64,000 nt of DNA from Actinobacillus suis ATCC 33415 (GTDB taxonomy: Bacteria > Pseudomonadota > Gammaproteobacteria > Enterobacterales > Pasteurellaceae), in contig NZ_CP009159.1 in NCBI RefSeq assembly GCF_000739435.1, positions 1,798,001-1,862,000 on the forward strand. The letters run 5' to 3'. The translations under genes were made by a program, and so were the position numbers. Every line of letters starts with the position of its first letter. The first letter of the stretch is position 1. The notes under the pieces were generated by a model. It worked only from the letters and a program-made list of their open reading frames with translations. It was not told the DNA's origin and made no database searches. Below, piece by piece: positions 25,745-35,994 of this stretch.

Positions 25745-27433
25745 ATGCAAATTCAAAATCCAATTCTACCGGGCTTTAACCCAGACCCGTCAATTGTGCG
25801 AGTAGAAGATACTTATTATATTGCCTCTTCAACTTTTGAATGGTTCCCCGGTGTACGAATTCACGCTTCTAAAGATCTTGTGCACTGGAACTTAATCAAA
25901 AATGTGTTGGATACGACAACCTTATTAGATATGAAAGGTAATCCATCTTCGGGGGGGATTTGGGCACCTGATCTTTCCTACGCTGATGGGCAATTCTGGT
26001 TAGTTTATACCGATGTGAAAGTGGTGGACGGTGCTTTCAAAGACATGACCAATTACTTAACGACGGCGAAAGATATTCAAGGCCCGTGGTCTGCACCGAT
26101 TAAACTCAATGGTGTTGGTTTTGATGCCTCACTGTTCCACGATGATGATGGCAAAAAATACCTTGTGCAACAAACTTGGGATCATCGTGAATATCATCAT
26201 CCGTTTGATGGTATTACCCTGACTGAATTCGATGTTTCAACGATGAAGCTGAAACCGGAAACCCAACGTACTATTTTTGAAGGTACGGAAGTGAAATTGG
26301 TTGAAGGTCCGCATATTTATAAAATCAATGGCGAATATTATCTGTTTGCCGCAGAAGGCGGTACGGTCTTTACTCACCAAGAAGTCGTCGCTCGCTCGAA
26401 AACGCTTGATGCGCATTCGTTCCAACTTGCGCCAAATACGCCGTTTATTACCAACTTTGATACGCCGAATTCTTATCTACAAAAACAAGGGCATGGATCG
26501 TTGGTACAAACACCAAGCGGCGAATGGTATTACTCCTCATTAACTGCACGTCCGTGGAATCATGCGACTGAATCAGCAACTGATCCGCGAGGCTGGTCCA
26601 CATTAGGACGTGAAACCTCGATTCAAAAAGTTGAATTTGATCAAGACGGCTGGCCTTATATTGTTGGTGGGCACGGCGGGCGTACCTTTGTCGAAGCACC
26701 GAAAGATGCGATTTTTACCGAAGCACCGGCAGATCACTCACAACACGATGAATTTGACAGCCCTACACTGGATATGAATTGGAATACCTTACGTGTTCCG
26801 TTTAGCCCTCAAATGGGAGAAACCGGTAATGGCGTATTGAAATTAATTGGACGTGGTTCGCTTGCCAATACACACGATTTATCGCTAATCGCTCGCCGTT
26901 GGCAGGCCTTCTATTTTGATGCGGAAACGAAAGTGAAATTTACGCCGTTTTCTTATCAATCTATGGCTGGTTTAACCAACTATTACAACCATTCACATTG
27001 GTCTTGGATTTTCATCACCAAAAACGACCAAGGTCAGCAAGTGATTGAAGTGGCGGAAAACAAAGGCGGCGCACGTAATGGACAATATACTTCGTATCTG
27101 AAAGATAATGCGATTGTGATTCCGGACGGTACGGAATACGTCTGGTTTAAAACCAAAGTACGTAAAGAATCCTATACCTACGAATATTCATTTGATGGCA
27201 AACAATGGCATAGCATTCCAGTAGTGTTAGACGCTGCCGTATTATCGGATGATTACGTGTTGCGTAGCTACGGCGGCTTTTTCACCGGGGCTTTTGTCGG
27301 CTTAGCTGCGGTTGATTATTCAGGTTATGAATCCACCGCTGAATTTAGTTACTTTGACTATAAAGAACTGGGCGACAAACAACTTGCTGACGGCTCGTTC
27401 TCTTGGCAAAAATCCGAAAGCCGTTTCGGCTAG
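25745..27433 (+). CDS. xynB: Beta-xylosidase, GH43 family
   Basis: The enzyme releases D-xylose from xylobiose and short xylo-oligosaccharides, in the cytoplasm since no signal peptide is seen. The 562-residue protein starts NPILPGFNPDPSIVRV, with the catalytic base Asp14. The pKa-tuning Asp127 lies in GFDASLFHDDDG and the general acid Glu187 in LVEGPHIYK, all at positions expected for GH43 xylosidases. A C-terminal beta-sandwich (about residues 330-540) completes the usual two-domain form. It shares an operon with the upstream symporter. A hairpin (27469-27498) without a T-run follows the gene. Confidence 0.94.
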   Translation: MQIQNPILPGFNPDPSIVRVEDTYYIASSTFEWFPGVRIHASKDLVHWNLIKNVLDTTTLLDMKGNPSSGGIWAPDLSYADGQFWLVYTDVKVVDGAFKDMTNYLTTAKDIQGPWSAPIKLNGVGFDASLFHDDDGKKYLVQQTWDHREYHHPFDGITLTEFDVSTMKLKPETQRTIFEGTEVKLVEGPHIYKINGEYYLFAAEGGTVFTHQEVVARSKTLDAHSFQLAPNTPFITNFDTPNSYLQKQGHGSLVQTPSGEWYYSSLTARPWNHATESATDPRGWSTLGRETSIQKVEFDQDGWPYIVGGHGGRTFVEAPKDAIFTEAPADHSQHDEFDSPTLDMNWNTLRVPFSPQMGETGNGVLKLIGRGSLANTHDLSLIARRWQAFYFDAETKVKFTPFSYQSMAGLTNYYNHSHWSWIFITKNDQGQQVIEVAENKGGARNGQYTSYLKDNAIVIPDGTEYVWFKTKVRKESYTYEYSFDGKQWHSIPVVLDAAVLSDDYVLRSYGGFFTGAFVGLAAVDYSGYESTAEFSYFDYKELGDKQLADGSFSWQKSESRFG

Positions 27434-27468
27434 TCTTTTATGCCGCCCAAACGGTGGCTCATCTTCTC

Positions 27469-27498
27469 AAACCTCGCATTGTAAGATATGCGAGGTTT
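27469..27498 (+). terminator. Hairpin after the beta-xylosidase gene
   Basis: AAACCTCGCAT (27469-27479) pairs perfectly with ATGCGAGGTTT (27488-27498). No T-run follows, so it may be a weak terminator or an mRNA-stabilising stem before xylR. Confidence 0.55.
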
Positions 27499-27588
27499 GC
27501 AAAATTTCACTGAAATTTGACCGCTTGTCATTCCTCTTTTGCGTATAAAAATAATTTATCTTATAGTAACACTTCAAAGGAGGGACGA

Positions 27589-28770
27589 ATGTCAGATCAA
27601 AACTTCAAAATTGCACTGCTTTTTAATGCAAACAAAATTTATGATCGCCGAGTGATTGAAGGGATCGGGCAGTATATCCAAGCATCGCAATGTACTTGGA
27701 ATATCTTTATGCAAGATGACTTCACCTATCATAAAAAAGATATTGAAGGCTTATTAATCGACGGGATTATTGCCGATTTTGATGACCCGGAAACCGCCGC
27801 ATTATTAGGCGAATTAAATATCCCGGTCATTGCAGTTGGCGGCTCATATCAAAATAGCGCTTTTTATCCGAAAGTACCTTATGTTGCAACCGATAATTAT
27901 GCTTTGGTCGAAATGGCGTTTTTACATTTAAAACAAAAAGGCATTAATCAATTTGCGTTTTATGGCATTCCAAGTGATGAACAAAAACATTGGTCGGTAG
28001 AACGTAAAAATGCCTTCTTAGATTTAATGGAAAAATACGAACATCAAGCCAATATTTATTTAGGTCACCAAGTCAATTCGAAAAACTGGCTAGAAGCACA
28101 ATCCGCTTTAAGCGAATGGTTAGTCTCTTTACCGGCTCAAACCGGCATTATTGCGGTAACCGATGCCAGAGCCAGACATTTATTGCAAGCCTGTGAATAT
28201 TTAAATATTGCAGTACCGGAACAAGTTTCGGTCATTGGTATTGACAATGAAGAGCTAATTCAGCATCTATCTCGCGTCTCACTTTCGTCTGTGGTACAAG
28301 GTACAAAGCAAATCGGTTACCAAGCGGCAAAAATGCTACATCATTTACTTGAAGGTAAAAAATTAGGCCTCTCTCCCGTATTAATTCCGCCGCTACGCGT
28401 AGAACAACGCCGTTCCACCGATTTCCACGCATTCCAAGATCCGTTTGTCATTCAAGCAATGCACTATATTCATCATAACGCCTGCAAAGGGATCAAAACC
28501 GAACAAGTTCTCGATCATTTAAGAATTTCACGTTCCAATTTGGAACAACGTTTTAAAAACGAATTAAATAAGACTATCCATCAAGTGATTCATGAAGAAA
28601 AACTGAATCGTGCAAAATACATGCTACAATTTACTGATATTTCGATCCAAGAAATTTCAGAAATTTGCGGTTATCCTTCTTTACCCTATTTCTATTCGGT
28701 ATTTAAAAAGGAATATTTAGATACCCCGAAAGCATTTAGACAATCCCATCACAAAATTTTAGTTGAGTAA
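27589..28770 (+). CDS. xylR: Xylose operon activator XylR (AraC family)
   Basis: XylR binds D-xylose and activates the xyl operons together with CRP. The 393-residue protein has an N-terminal LacI/periplasmic-binding-like sensor (about residues 1-270, KIALLFNANKIYDRRVIEGI) and a C-terminal AraC-type double helix-turn-helix (about 290-390: VLDHLRISRSNLEQRFK and DISIQEISEICGYPSLPYFY). This is the E. coli XylR architecture and length (392). The start at 27589 was chosen because AAGGAGG lies 5-12 bases upstream and the protein aligns from MSDQNFKIALL; the longer reading frame upstream has no such support. One uptake sequence lies in the short region before it. Confidence 0.95.
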   Translation: MSDQNFKIALLFNANKIYDRRVIEGIGQYIQASQCTWNIFMQDDFTYHKKDIEGLLIDGIIADFDDPETAALLGELNIPVIAVGGSYQNSAFYPKVPYVATDNYALVEMAFLHLKQKGINQFAFYGIPSDEQKHWSVERKNAFLDLMEKYEHQANIYLGHQVNSKNWLEAQSALSEWLVSLPAQTGIIAVTDARARHLLQACEYLNIAVPEQVSVIGIDNEELIQHLSRVSLSSVVQGTKQIGYQAAKMLHHLLEGKKLGLSPVLIPPLRVEQRRSTDFHAFQDPFVIQAMHYIHHNACKGIKTEQVLDHLRISRSNLEQRFKNELNKTIHQVIHEEKLNRAKYMLQFTDISIQEISEICGYPSLPYFYSVFKKEYLDTPKAFRQSHHKILVE

Positions 28771-28774
28771 GGTT

Positions 28775-30796
28775 ATGGCAAAAAAATTTTTATTAAGTCT
28801 GGCAACCCTTTCACTTGGGCTAGCCGGTTGTACAACATATCAATCTACCTTAACGGAAGGTGTCGACAACACCGTTGCACCGCAACAAGACTTTTATCGT
28901 TTTGTAAATGGTAAATGGCTTGCAAAAGCGCAAATTCCGGCAGACAGAACCTCATGGGGAACGTTAGCGGAATTAAATGAATTGAATGAACAACGTTCGA
29001 TTAAATTCTTACAAGCGGTCATTTCCGAGCCAAAATTTGCAAATGATGAGAAAGCCCAACGTTTAAAAGCAGTATATGAAACCTATACGGATTTAAATGC
29101 GCGTGAACAAGCGGGACTTACTCCGATTGCAAAAGATATTGAGAAAATCAAACAGATCAACACTTTTGCCGATTTAAAACGCTATTTGATTGAAGAAACC
29201 AAAGCCGGTAACGAAGTCTTATTCGGTTGGTCGGTGTTCGCTCACTTAAAAAATTCCCGCCAAAACGGTGTCTATTTAAGCAATGTGGATTTAGGTTTAA
29301 GTAACGATTATTTCCAAAAAGATACGCCGGAAAACCGCGCCACCTTAAAACTTTATCAAGATTATATCGAACAGGTTTTAGGTTATGCGAACGTAACAAA
29401 CCCAGCGGCGAAGGCTAAAGCGATTGTTGCTTACGAAAAAGCGATTGCGAAAACATTATTTACCAATGAAGAAGATCGTGACGTCCAAAAACGCTACAAC
29501 CCAACCAATATGGCACAGCTGAAAAAACTGAGTAAAAACATTGATTTAGCTCAGTATTTGAAAGCGGTTGGCGTGGAAACCAATGAGGTAATTTTATATG
29601 AGCCTCGTTATTTCCAAGCGTTGGATCAGCTTATCAATCCGCAAAACTTAGCGGTAATTAAAGACTACTTATTATTCCGTACCTTATCGGATAACGCCCC
29701 TTACTTAAACAAAGAAATGGATGATGTTCGTTTTGAGTTCTACGGCAAAAAATTAGTAGGTCAGAAACAGCAACGCCCGTTAGAAAAACGTGCTTTAGCC
29801 ACGATAAATAGCTGGCTCGGACAAGAATTTGCACAGTTTTATGTGGCGGAATTCTTCCCGCAAGCGGCAAAAAACGATGTACTGGAAATGGCGCAATATT
29901 TAGTTAAAGCCTATCATCATCGTATTGATAACTTAGCTTGGATGTCGGCGGAAACCAAACAAAAAGCGAAAGCTAAATTAGATAAGTTTATTGTCGAAGT
30001 CGGTTATCCGAACAAATGGCGCGACTACAGTAACTTAACCCTTAAAACCGTGGCGCAAGGTGGTACGCTCTACGCCAATATGCAACAAATTGCCAAATGG
30101 AGTTACGACTATAATCTTGCCAAAGTCGGCAAACCGGTTGATTTAAATGAATGGGGAATGTTACCGCAAGTGGTCAACGCTTCCTATAGCCCGTTAATGA
30201 ACCGTATTGTGTTTCCGGCTGGTATTTTACAAGCGCCGCTTTATAGCCAACAAGCGGATCCGGCGGTTAATTTCGGCGCAATCGGGGCGATTATCGGTCA
30301 TGAAATCACCCACGGTTTTGACGATAGCGGTTCAAAGTTTGACGGCGAAGGCAATCTAAAAGATTGGTGGACAGCGGACGATCGCAAAAAATTCGAAGCC
30401 TTAGCGGATAAATTGGTCGCACAATTCGATCAGTTTGAAGTCGCACCGAAAGTATTTGTCAACGGGCGTTTCACCTTGGGTGAAAATATTGCCGATTTAG
30501 GCGGCTTGAGTATCGCTTACGATGCACTGAAACTATACGAACAAGATCACGGCAGCAGCCCGACGATTGAAAACTTTACCAGCGATCAACGTTTCTTTAT
30601 GAGCTGGACACGTTCGTGGCGTCATAAAGCGACCGTGCAAGCGCTTACTCACCAAGTGAAAAGTGATCCGCACGCACCGGGGCAATTCCGCGCTTATGCG
30701 CCGGTACTGAATATCAGCGGCTTCCACCGTGCATTCGGTACTAAAGCCGGCGATAAAATGTATCGCAATGAGGCGGAGCGTATTCGTATCTGGTAA
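28775..30796 (+). CDS. pepO: Neprilysin-type metallo-endopeptidase PepO, lipoprotein
   Basis: An M13-family zinc endopeptidase that cleaves small peptides. The 673-residue protein has a lipoprotein signal (MAKKFLLSLATLSLG, lipobox LAGC), so it is probably anchored in an outer or inner membrane facing the periplasm. The N-terminal block VNGKWLAKAQIPADRTSWG is typical of M13. The zinc motif HEITH is at residues 509-513 with the third ligand in ENIADLGG (Glu570), followed by a C-terminal RIW. The ATG at 28775 fits the signal peptide better than the in-frame TTG inside the end of xylR. It follows xylR by four bases and may share its transcript. Confidence 0.93.
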   Translation: MAKKFLLSLATLSLGLAGCTTYQSTLTEGVDNTVAPQQDFYRFVNGKWLAKAQIPADRTSWGTLAELNELNEQRSIKFLQAVISEPKFANDEKAQRLKAVYETYTDLNAREQAGLTPIAKDIEKIKQINTFADLKRYLIEETKAGNEVLFGWSVFAHLKNSRQNGVYLSNVDLGLSNDYFQKDTPENRATLKLYQDYIEQVLGYANVTNPAAKAKAIVAYEKAIAKTLFTNEEDRDVQKRYNPTNMAQLKKLSKNIDLAQYLKAVGVETNEVILYEPRYFQALDQLINPQNLAVIKDYLLFRTLSDNAPYLNKEMDDVRFEFYGKKLVGQKQQRPLEKRALATINSWLGQEFAQFYVAEFFPQAAKNDVLEMAQYLVKAYHHRIDNLAWMSAETKQKAKAKLDKFIVEVGYPNKWRDYSNLTLKTVAQGGTLYANMQQIAKWSYDYNLAKVGKPVDLNEWGMLPQVVNASYSPLMNRIVFPAGILQAPLYSQQADPAVNFGAIGAIIGHEITHGFDDSGSKFDGEGNLKDWWTADDRKKFEALADKLVAQFDQFEVAPKVFVNGRFTLGENIADLGGLSIAYDALKLYEQDHGSSPTIENFTSDQRFFMSWTRSWRHKATVQALTHQVKSDPHAPGQFRAYAPVLNISGFHRAFGTKAGDKMYRNEAERIRIW

Positions 30797-30800
30797 TCGC

Positions 30801-30854
30801 AAGCGGTCGAATTTTGATAAAATTTTGCAAAAAAGCAGCCAAATCCGACCGCTT
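30801..30854 (+). repeat. Inverted pair of uptake signal sequences after pepO
   Basis: AAGCGGTCG (30801-30809) is the reverse complement of CGACCGCTT (30846-30854). The pair can form a stem with a 36-base loop after pepO and may act as a weak terminator. Both halves are uptake signals. Confidence 0.7.
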
Positions 30855-30870
30855 GTTTTAAGGAACTGTT

Positions 30871-31098
30871 ATGGCATTACAACGTTGCCCAGAGTGTCGA
30901 CACAAAATTAGCGAGAGTGTTATCACCTGCCCGCATTGCGGCTTTTCATTTAAAGAAGCGGACTTAGCCGTTTATCGTGAAAAATTGGAACAACGCCGCT
31001 TACATAATCAAGCGCTCAACCGCCAAAATGCGAAAGTACAGCTGTTTTGGCTATGCGTCTTTGCGGTTGTTATTACGATCGCTTGGTTGATCAATTAA
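30871..31098 (+). CDS. Small zinc-ribbon protein with C-terminal membrane segment
   Basis: A 75-residue protein. Residues 6-22 carry two CxxC pairs (CPECRHKISESVITCPHCG), a zinc-ribbon knuckle. A charged helix follows, with a single C-terminal transmembrane segment at about 55-74 (LFWLCVFAVVITIAWLI). The arrangement predicts a tail-anchored inner-membrane protein with a cytosolic zinc ribbon. A GGAAC ribosome-binding region precedes the ATG, and a good terminator follows the stop, so it is a real single gene or the end of the pepO transcript. I do not recognise a specific function. Confidence 0.75.
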   Translation: MALQRCPECRHKISESVITCPHCGFSFKEADLAVYREKLEQRRLHNQALNRQNAKVQLFWLCVFAVVITIAWLIN

Positions 31099-31101
31099 GT
31101 G

Positions 31102-31127
31102 CAGGGCATAACTTATGCCCTGTTTTT
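31102..31127 (+). terminator. Terminator after the zinc-ribbon gene
   Basis: CAGGGCAT (31102-31109) pairs with ATGCCCTG (31115-31122) and is followed by five T. The stem is three bases after the stop codon. Confidence 0.9.
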
Positions 31128-31368
31128 CTACTTACGATTTATTCACACTGATACATAGCAAAATCTTTGCTCATATTCCGAAAACGCATAAAAACACCAA
31201 ATTTTTTCCATACTCACCTGTAATTCATTTATAAACTTTGATCTAATCCCATATTTTAAATTTGATATTCCATTCTGCTCTAAACTATGCCCTGTTAGTA
31301 TTTTTAAGAATAATAAAATCGCTCTATAAATACGCCATTGAAGTATTTTTTAAACGTGGGGATTTTAT
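31128..31368 (+). promoter_or_regulatory. Upstream region of cysJI
   Basis: This AT-rich 240-base region has no coding frame I trust. A CysB-activated promoter is expected here from the family of regulated genes, and the A/T-rich palindrome-poor stretch around 31225-31330 would fit. I cannot define a CysB site by eye. Confidence 0.35.
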
Positions 31369-33180
31369 ATGAGCGTTGAGAATAAAGGCGAATTACCTTT
31401 ATCCGCTGAAACCATACAAGTTTTGGCAAATTTAGATCACTTACAACTGGCATGGCTATCTGGATACGCTTGGGCGAAGGCGCAAGGCACAAATAGTATT
31501 GGTGAGAATTTTGCAAAAAATCCGTCAAATTTGACCGCTTTGGTGCCGGTAGAACCGCTTAAAGTGACGGTACTTTCCGCTTCACAAACCGGTAATGCGA
31601 AATCCGTTGCCGATAAACTCGCCGAACGCTTAACCGCTGAAGGGATAAATGTGACTCGCACTTCATTAAAAGATTATAAGGCAAAAAATATTGCCGATGA
31701 GCAGATCGTCTTATTAGTTACCTCAACGCAGGGCGAAGGCGAAGCACCGGAAGAAGGCGTAGTGCTGTTAAAGTTACTCAATGGTAAAAAAGCACCGAAA
31801 TTAGACCGCTTGCAATTTGCCGTATTAGGTTTAGGCGATTCTTCTTATCCGAACTTCTGCCAAGCTGGTAAAGATTTTGATCAGCGTTTTTATGATTTAG
31901 GTGCAACGCGTTTATTCGAACGTGTCGATGCAGATTTAGACTTCCAAGCAACCGCCGGTCAATGGATCAATGAGATTGTCGAGATCATTAAAGCCAAAAA
32001 TAACGAAAGTGCTGCGGTTAATTTAGCGCCAAATTCTTCCCAAACTCCCGCTGCAACTAGTCAATCAAAATACAATAAAGCGAATCCATTTCCGGCAACG
32101 CTTATCACCAACCAACGTATCACAGCAAAAGATGCGGAAAAAGATGTACGTCATTTAGAATTTGATTTAAGCGGATCCGATTTGTGCTACCAATCCGGCG
32201 ATGTTTTGGGTGTTTACTTTGAAAATGACCCAACGTTAGTCAATGAAATCCTAACTGCTCTCAGTTTATCCGCAGAAGAACAAGTGACTCTGCAAGATAA
32301 AACACTGCCACTAGCCACCGCTTTACAAACACAATTTGAGCTTACGCAAAACACAGCGGCTTTCGTCAAGAATTATGCAGCGCTCGCTAATCATACAGAA
32401 CTCAATGCGATTGTAACGGACAACGAGCAATTGCAAAATTTTGTGCAAAATACACCGCTTGTTGATGTTATCAATAGCTATCCGACAACTCTATCGGCAG
32501 ATCAGTTGCTTGCCTTACTGCGCCCACTAACCCCTCGTTTATATTCGATTGCCTCCGCACAGTCGGAAGTCGGTGAAGAAGTACATCTCAGTGTTGGCGT
32601 TGTCCGTTACGACTATAACGGCAAAGCACGTGCCGGCGGTGCTTCCAGTTATCTTGCTGATCGTGTTGAAGAAGACGGGCAAGTACGGATCTTTATTGAA
32701 CACAATGACAACTTCAAATTGCCGCAAGATTCCTCTAAACCGATCATTATGATTGGTTCCGGTACCGGCATTGCGCCATTCAGATCCTTTGTACAACAAC
32801 GTGCTGCTGATGAAGCAGAAGGCAAAAACTGGCTGATTTTTGGTAATCAACATTTCGCCTCCGATTTCCTATATCAAACCGAATGGCAACAATTTGCTAA
32901 AGACGGCTTCCTACATAAATACAGCTTTGCATGGTCACGAGATCAAGAGCAAAAAATTTATGTACAAGACAAAATCCGTGAAGAAGCCGAGACATTATGG
33001 CAATGGCTACAACAAGGTGCTTATCTCTATGTGTGCGGCGATGCTAGCCGTATGGCGAAAGACGTTAATCAAGCCTTATTAGATGTGATTGCACAGCAAG
33101 GCAATCTAAATGCGGATGAAGCGGAAGAATATTTAGATCACTTACGTGAAGAAAAACGTTATCAACGTGATGTTTATTAA
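31369..33180 (+). CDS. cysJ: Sulfite reductase flavoprotein alpha component CysJ
   Basis: CysJ passes electrons from NADPH through FAD and FMN to CysI, which reduces sulfite to sulfide for cysteine synthesis. The 603-residue protein has an N-terminal flavodoxin domain (about 60-205: TVLSASQTGNAKSVADKL and LGDSSYPNFCQAG). The FAD domain includes RLYSIASA and GGASSYLADR. The NADPH domain has IGSGTGIAPFRSFVQQR and YVCGDASRMAKDV and ends in the typical aromatic ...RDVY. Length matches E. coli (599). cysI follows 27 bases later in the same operon. An uptake-like ACCGCTT lies within the coding region near 31534. Confidence 0.97.
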   Translation: MSVENKGELPLSAETIQVLANLDHLQLAWLSGYAWAKAQGTNSIGENFAKNPSNLTALVPVEPLKVTVLSASQTGNAKSVADKLAERLTAEGINVTRTSLKDYKAKNIADEQIVLLVTSTQGEGEAPEEGVVLLKLLNGKKAPKLDRLQFAVLGLGDSSYPNFCQAGKDFDQRFYDLGATRLFERVDADLDFQATAGQWINEIVEIIKAKNNESAAVNLAPNSSQTPAATSQSKYNKANPFPATLITNQRITAKDAEKDVRHLEFDLSGSDLCYQSGDVLGVYFENDPTLVNEILTALSLSAEEQVTLQDKTLPLATALQTQFELTQNTAAFVKNYAALANHTELNAIVTDNEQLQNFVQNTPLVDVINSYPTTLSADQLLALLRPLTPRLYSIASAQSEVGEEVHLSVGVVRYDYNGKARAGGASSYLADRVEEDGQVRIFIEHNDNFKLPQDSSKPIIMIGSGTGIAPFRSFVQQRAADEAEGKNWLIFGNQHFASDFLYQTEWQQFAKDGFLHKYSFAWSRDQEQKIYVQDKIREEAETLWQWLQQGAYLYVCGDASRMAKDVNQALLDVIAQQGNLNADEAEEYLDHLREEKRYQRDVY

Positions 33181-33207
33181 AAATCAGTGGAATTTAGGAG
33201 TGAGAAA

Positions 33208-34974
33208 ATGAGTGATAAAAAAACCAAAGGCTTAGAATGGCAAGAAAAACCGTTATCTGACAATGAGCGTTTAAAAACTGACAGTAATTTCTTACGTGGC
33301 ACGATTTTAGATGATTTAAAAGACGGCTTAACCGGCGGTTTTAAAGGCGATAATTTCCAACTGATTCGCTTTCACGGGATGTATGAGCAAGATGACCGTG
33401 ATATTCGTGCCGAGCGTTTAGAAGAAAAACTTGAGCCGTTAAAATTTATGTTACTTCGCTGCCGTTTACCCGGCGGTATTATCAAACCTTATCAATGGAT
33501 TGAGATTGATAAATTCGCTCGCGAACACACCCGTTACCAATCCATTCGCTTGACCAATCGCCAAACATTCCAATATCACGGCGTACCAAAAGGCAAATTA
33601 CAACCGATGCACCGTTTGTTACATAGTATCGGTTTGGATTCAATTGCGACCGCTGCCGATATGAATCGTAACGTACTTTGTACTTCAAACCCGATTGAAA
33701 GCGAATTACACCAACAAGCTTATGAGTTCGCGAAAAAGATTTCGGAACATCTCTTGCCTCGTTCTCGTGGCTATTTAGATGTTTGGGTCGATGGTAAAAA
33801 AGTCGAAAGCTCGGACGATTTACTTAAAATTGAAGATGAACCGATTCTTGGTAAAACTTATCTTCCTCGTAAATTTAAAACCGCTGTTGCTATTCCACCA
33901 CTTAACGATGTGGATGTGTATGCCAACGATTTGAACTTTATTGCGATTCAAGATGATAACGGGCAATTATGCGGCTTTAACGTATTAGTTGGCGGTGGAT
34001 TATCCTTCGAACATGGTAACACCAAAACTTACCCGAATGTGGCTTATTCACTCGGCTTTGTACCGTTGGAACACACACTTGCTGCAGCCGAAGGCGTAGT
34101 CAAAACTCAACGTGATTTCGGTAACCGTTCCGACCGTAAAAATGCTCGTGTACGTTATACCGTACAAAATATGACGCTTGACGGCTTTAGAGCGGAAGTA
34201 GAACGTTGTATGAACATTAAATTCGAACCGACACGTCCGTATGAATTCACTGAACGAGGCGATCGTATCGGCTGGGTTAAAGGTATCGATAATAACTGGC
34301 ACTTAACCTTATTCATTGAAAGTGGTCGTATTACCGATAAACCTGAAAAACCTTTAATGACAGGCGTGCTAGAACTCGCTAAAGTACATAAAGGTGATTT
34401 TCGTATCACAGCTAATCAAAATCTGATTGTGGCGAATGTAGCGGAACAAGATAAAGCACAAATTGAGGCGATTGCTCGCCAATATGGATTAATTCAAGAA
34501 ATTTCGAAATTGCGTGAAAATGCGATGTCTTGCGTATCCTTGCCGACTTGCCCATTGGCAATGGCGGAAGCAGAACGGGTATTACCGGACTTTATTAGCG
34601 AACTCGATAAAGTGCTAAGTAAACACCATATTGCCGATGAAAGCATTATTACTCGTATTACAGGTTGCCCAAATGGCTGCGGGCGAGCAATGCTGGCAGA
34701 AATCGGTTTAGTCGGTAAAGCAATTGGACGTTATAACCTACATATCGGCGGCGATCGTGCCGGTTTACGTATTCCTCGCTTATATAAGGAAAATATTACC
34801 TTACCGGAAATCGTCAATGAAATTGACCAATTAGTTGCACGCTGGGCAACGGAACGTCAAACCAACGAAGCTTTCGGCGATTTTGTGATTCGCTCTAATA
34901 TCATTGCCCCGGTTGTCAATGCTCATATTGATTTCTGGGATGCAACGAAAATTATTCCAACAACTATAATCTAA
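33208..34974 (+). CDS. cysI: Sulfite reductase hemoprotein beta component CysI
   Basis: CysI is the siroheme/[4Fe-4S] catalytic subunit that reduces sulfite to sulfide with six electrons from CysJ. The 588-residue protein has the cluster cysteines C442-x5-C448 (CVSLPTC) and C487-x3-C491 ([10 protein letters not shown]). It also has [12 protein letters not shown] and [12 protein letters not shown], typical of the siroheme site. The ATG at 33208 has a TAGGAG ribosome-binding site seven bases upstream; an earlier in-frame GTG at 33187 has none. The two-gene operon ends in a strong terminator. cysG, cysH and cysDN are not nearby. Confidence 0.97.
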   Translation: MSDKKTKGLEWQEKPLSDNERLKTDSNFLRGTILDDLKDGLTGGFKGDNFQLIRFHGMYEQDDRDIRAERLEEKLEPLKFMLLRCRLPGGIIKPYQWIEIDKFAREHTRYQSIRLTNRQTFQYHGVPKGKLQPMHRLLHSIGLDSIATAADMNRNVLCTSNPIESELHQQAYEFAKKISEHLLPRSRGYLDVWVDGKKVESSDDLLKIEDEPILGKTYLPRKFKTAVAIPPLNDVDVYANDLNFIAIQDDNGQLCGFNVLVGGGLSFEHGNTKTYPNVAYSLGFVPLEHTLAAAEGVVKTQRDFGNRSDRKNARVRYTVQNMTLDGFRAEVERCMNIKFEPTRPYEFTERGDRIGWVKGIDNNWHLTLFIESGRITDKPEKPLMTGVLELAKVHKGDFRITANQNLIVANVAEQDKAQIEAIARQYGLIQEISKLRENAMSCVSLPTCPLAMAEAERVLPDFISELDKVLSKHHIADESIITRITGCPNGCGRAMLAEIGLVGKAIGRYNLHIGGDRAGLRIPRLYKENITLPEIVNEIDQLVARWATERQTNEAFGDFVIRSNIIAPVVNAHIDFWDATKIIPTTII

Positions 34975-34999
34975 ACCTCGTGGTATAACACACCACCTT

Positions 35000-35041
35000 G
35001 CGGTTAATCTGTAAAGTAGGGCAGATTGACCGCTTTTTTTA
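35000..35041 (+). terminator. Terminator after cysJI
   Basis: GCGGTTAATCTG (35000-35011) pairs with CAGATTGACCGC (35022-35033) with one mismatch and runs into seven T. The right arm includes an uptake-signal core. It abuts the end of the convergent glycosyltransferase gene. Confidence 0.88.
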
Positions 35042-35881
35042 TGCCGTACGATATTGAATTAGTTCGGCCCACTCTAAACGATGGAAAAACCAATAGCGTT
35101 GTTCTATATCTAATTGATTTTCACAACCGGCAACCCACGGTTTATAAGCACAATTATAGTGAATAACTAACGGTTGCTGCTCACCAATATCCATAATGTC
35201 AGGATACAGTTCAAAATGATTTAATTGCTGTAAGTAATAGTAATTACCAAATTGATAATTATATTTCCGATGTAAAGGTAACCAAGTATGCATAAATAGC
35301 ATATTTAAAATATCTTGATCGCCTAAATCACCACCTTGACGATTATATTGTTCAATGGTTTCCATCAACTTCTGCTGTAAATCAGGAATTTCTCGCCATC
35401 TTTTATTATTAACTAATAACACTCCCGAATTAAAGTAAGGATAGCAGTCCAATATCGAATGCTTAAAATAACGGCTGCTCAGAATATAATCTTCAACAGC
35501 ACCCAGCATGTAATCGCTAATATCGTGATCATACAGCTCTCTTAAGGAACCGTTTACAATAATATCACTATCTAAATACAGCGCCTTATCCGCATGAATA
35601 ACTTGTGGAATTAAGCAACGGTAGAAGCTAATCTCACTAACATGCGCAATAGTTTTCAACTGTTGAAAAACATCAGCCTGAACCGATACATTAGTAATGT
35701 CACTTTGAAAATAAGCTAAATATTGGTTTAAAGATTTAAACCATTCATTAGAATAATCTTTATTAATTAAATAGAAATGGACATTTGTATCATAAAAACA
35801 AATCGACTTAATTAATGTGATCACTTGTTCTGCATATTTGCGATCAGCTGATAGAACAATATGCATCGGCTCGTAAGACAT
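35039..35881 (-). CDS. Glycosyltransferase family 8 (LgtC/RfaI-like)
   Basis: A 280-residue GT8 enzyme that probably transfers a hexose (galactose or glucose) from a UDP-sugar to lipopolysaccharide core or another acceptor on the cytoplasmic face of the membrane. Visible family motifs are MHIVLSADRKYAEQ at the start, the metal-binding DxD in KALYLDSDIIVNG, PYFNSGVLLVNNKRW, GDLGDQDILN and HYNCAYKPW near the end. The length is near the family minimum (LgtC is about 310). The first ATG gives MSYEPM; a start at the sixth residue aligns equally well with LgtC. It stands alone between cysI and the rRNA operon, so the acceptor cannot be inferred from neighbours. Confidence 0.85.
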   Translation of the reverse strand: MSYEPMHIVLSADRKYAEQVITLIKSICFYDTNVHFYLINKDYSNEWFKSLNQYLAYFQSDITNVSVQADVFQQLKTIAHVSEISFYRCLIPQVIHADKALYLDSDIIVNGSLRELYDHDISDYMLGAVEDYILSSRYFKHSILDCYPYFNSGVLLVNNKRWREIPDLQQKLMETIEQYNRQGGDLGDQDILNMLFMHTWLPLHRKYNYQFGNYYYLQQLNHFELYPDIMDIGEQQPLVIHYNCAYKPWVAGCENQLDIEQRYWFFHRLEWAELIQYRTA

Positions 35882-35994
35882 AGGATTCCCGTTAATAAAA
35901 TAAAGACTAAATAATATGATAGCATGAAATCACATGTCCCGAACAAGCGGTCAAATTTCCCTTATTTTCTGCAAATTGCAGCGGTGGAGGCTAT

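Noticed and set aside
31128..31368. Riboswitch upstream of cysJ
   Set aside because: No conserved S-box-like helices or terminator pairing were seen before the start codon.
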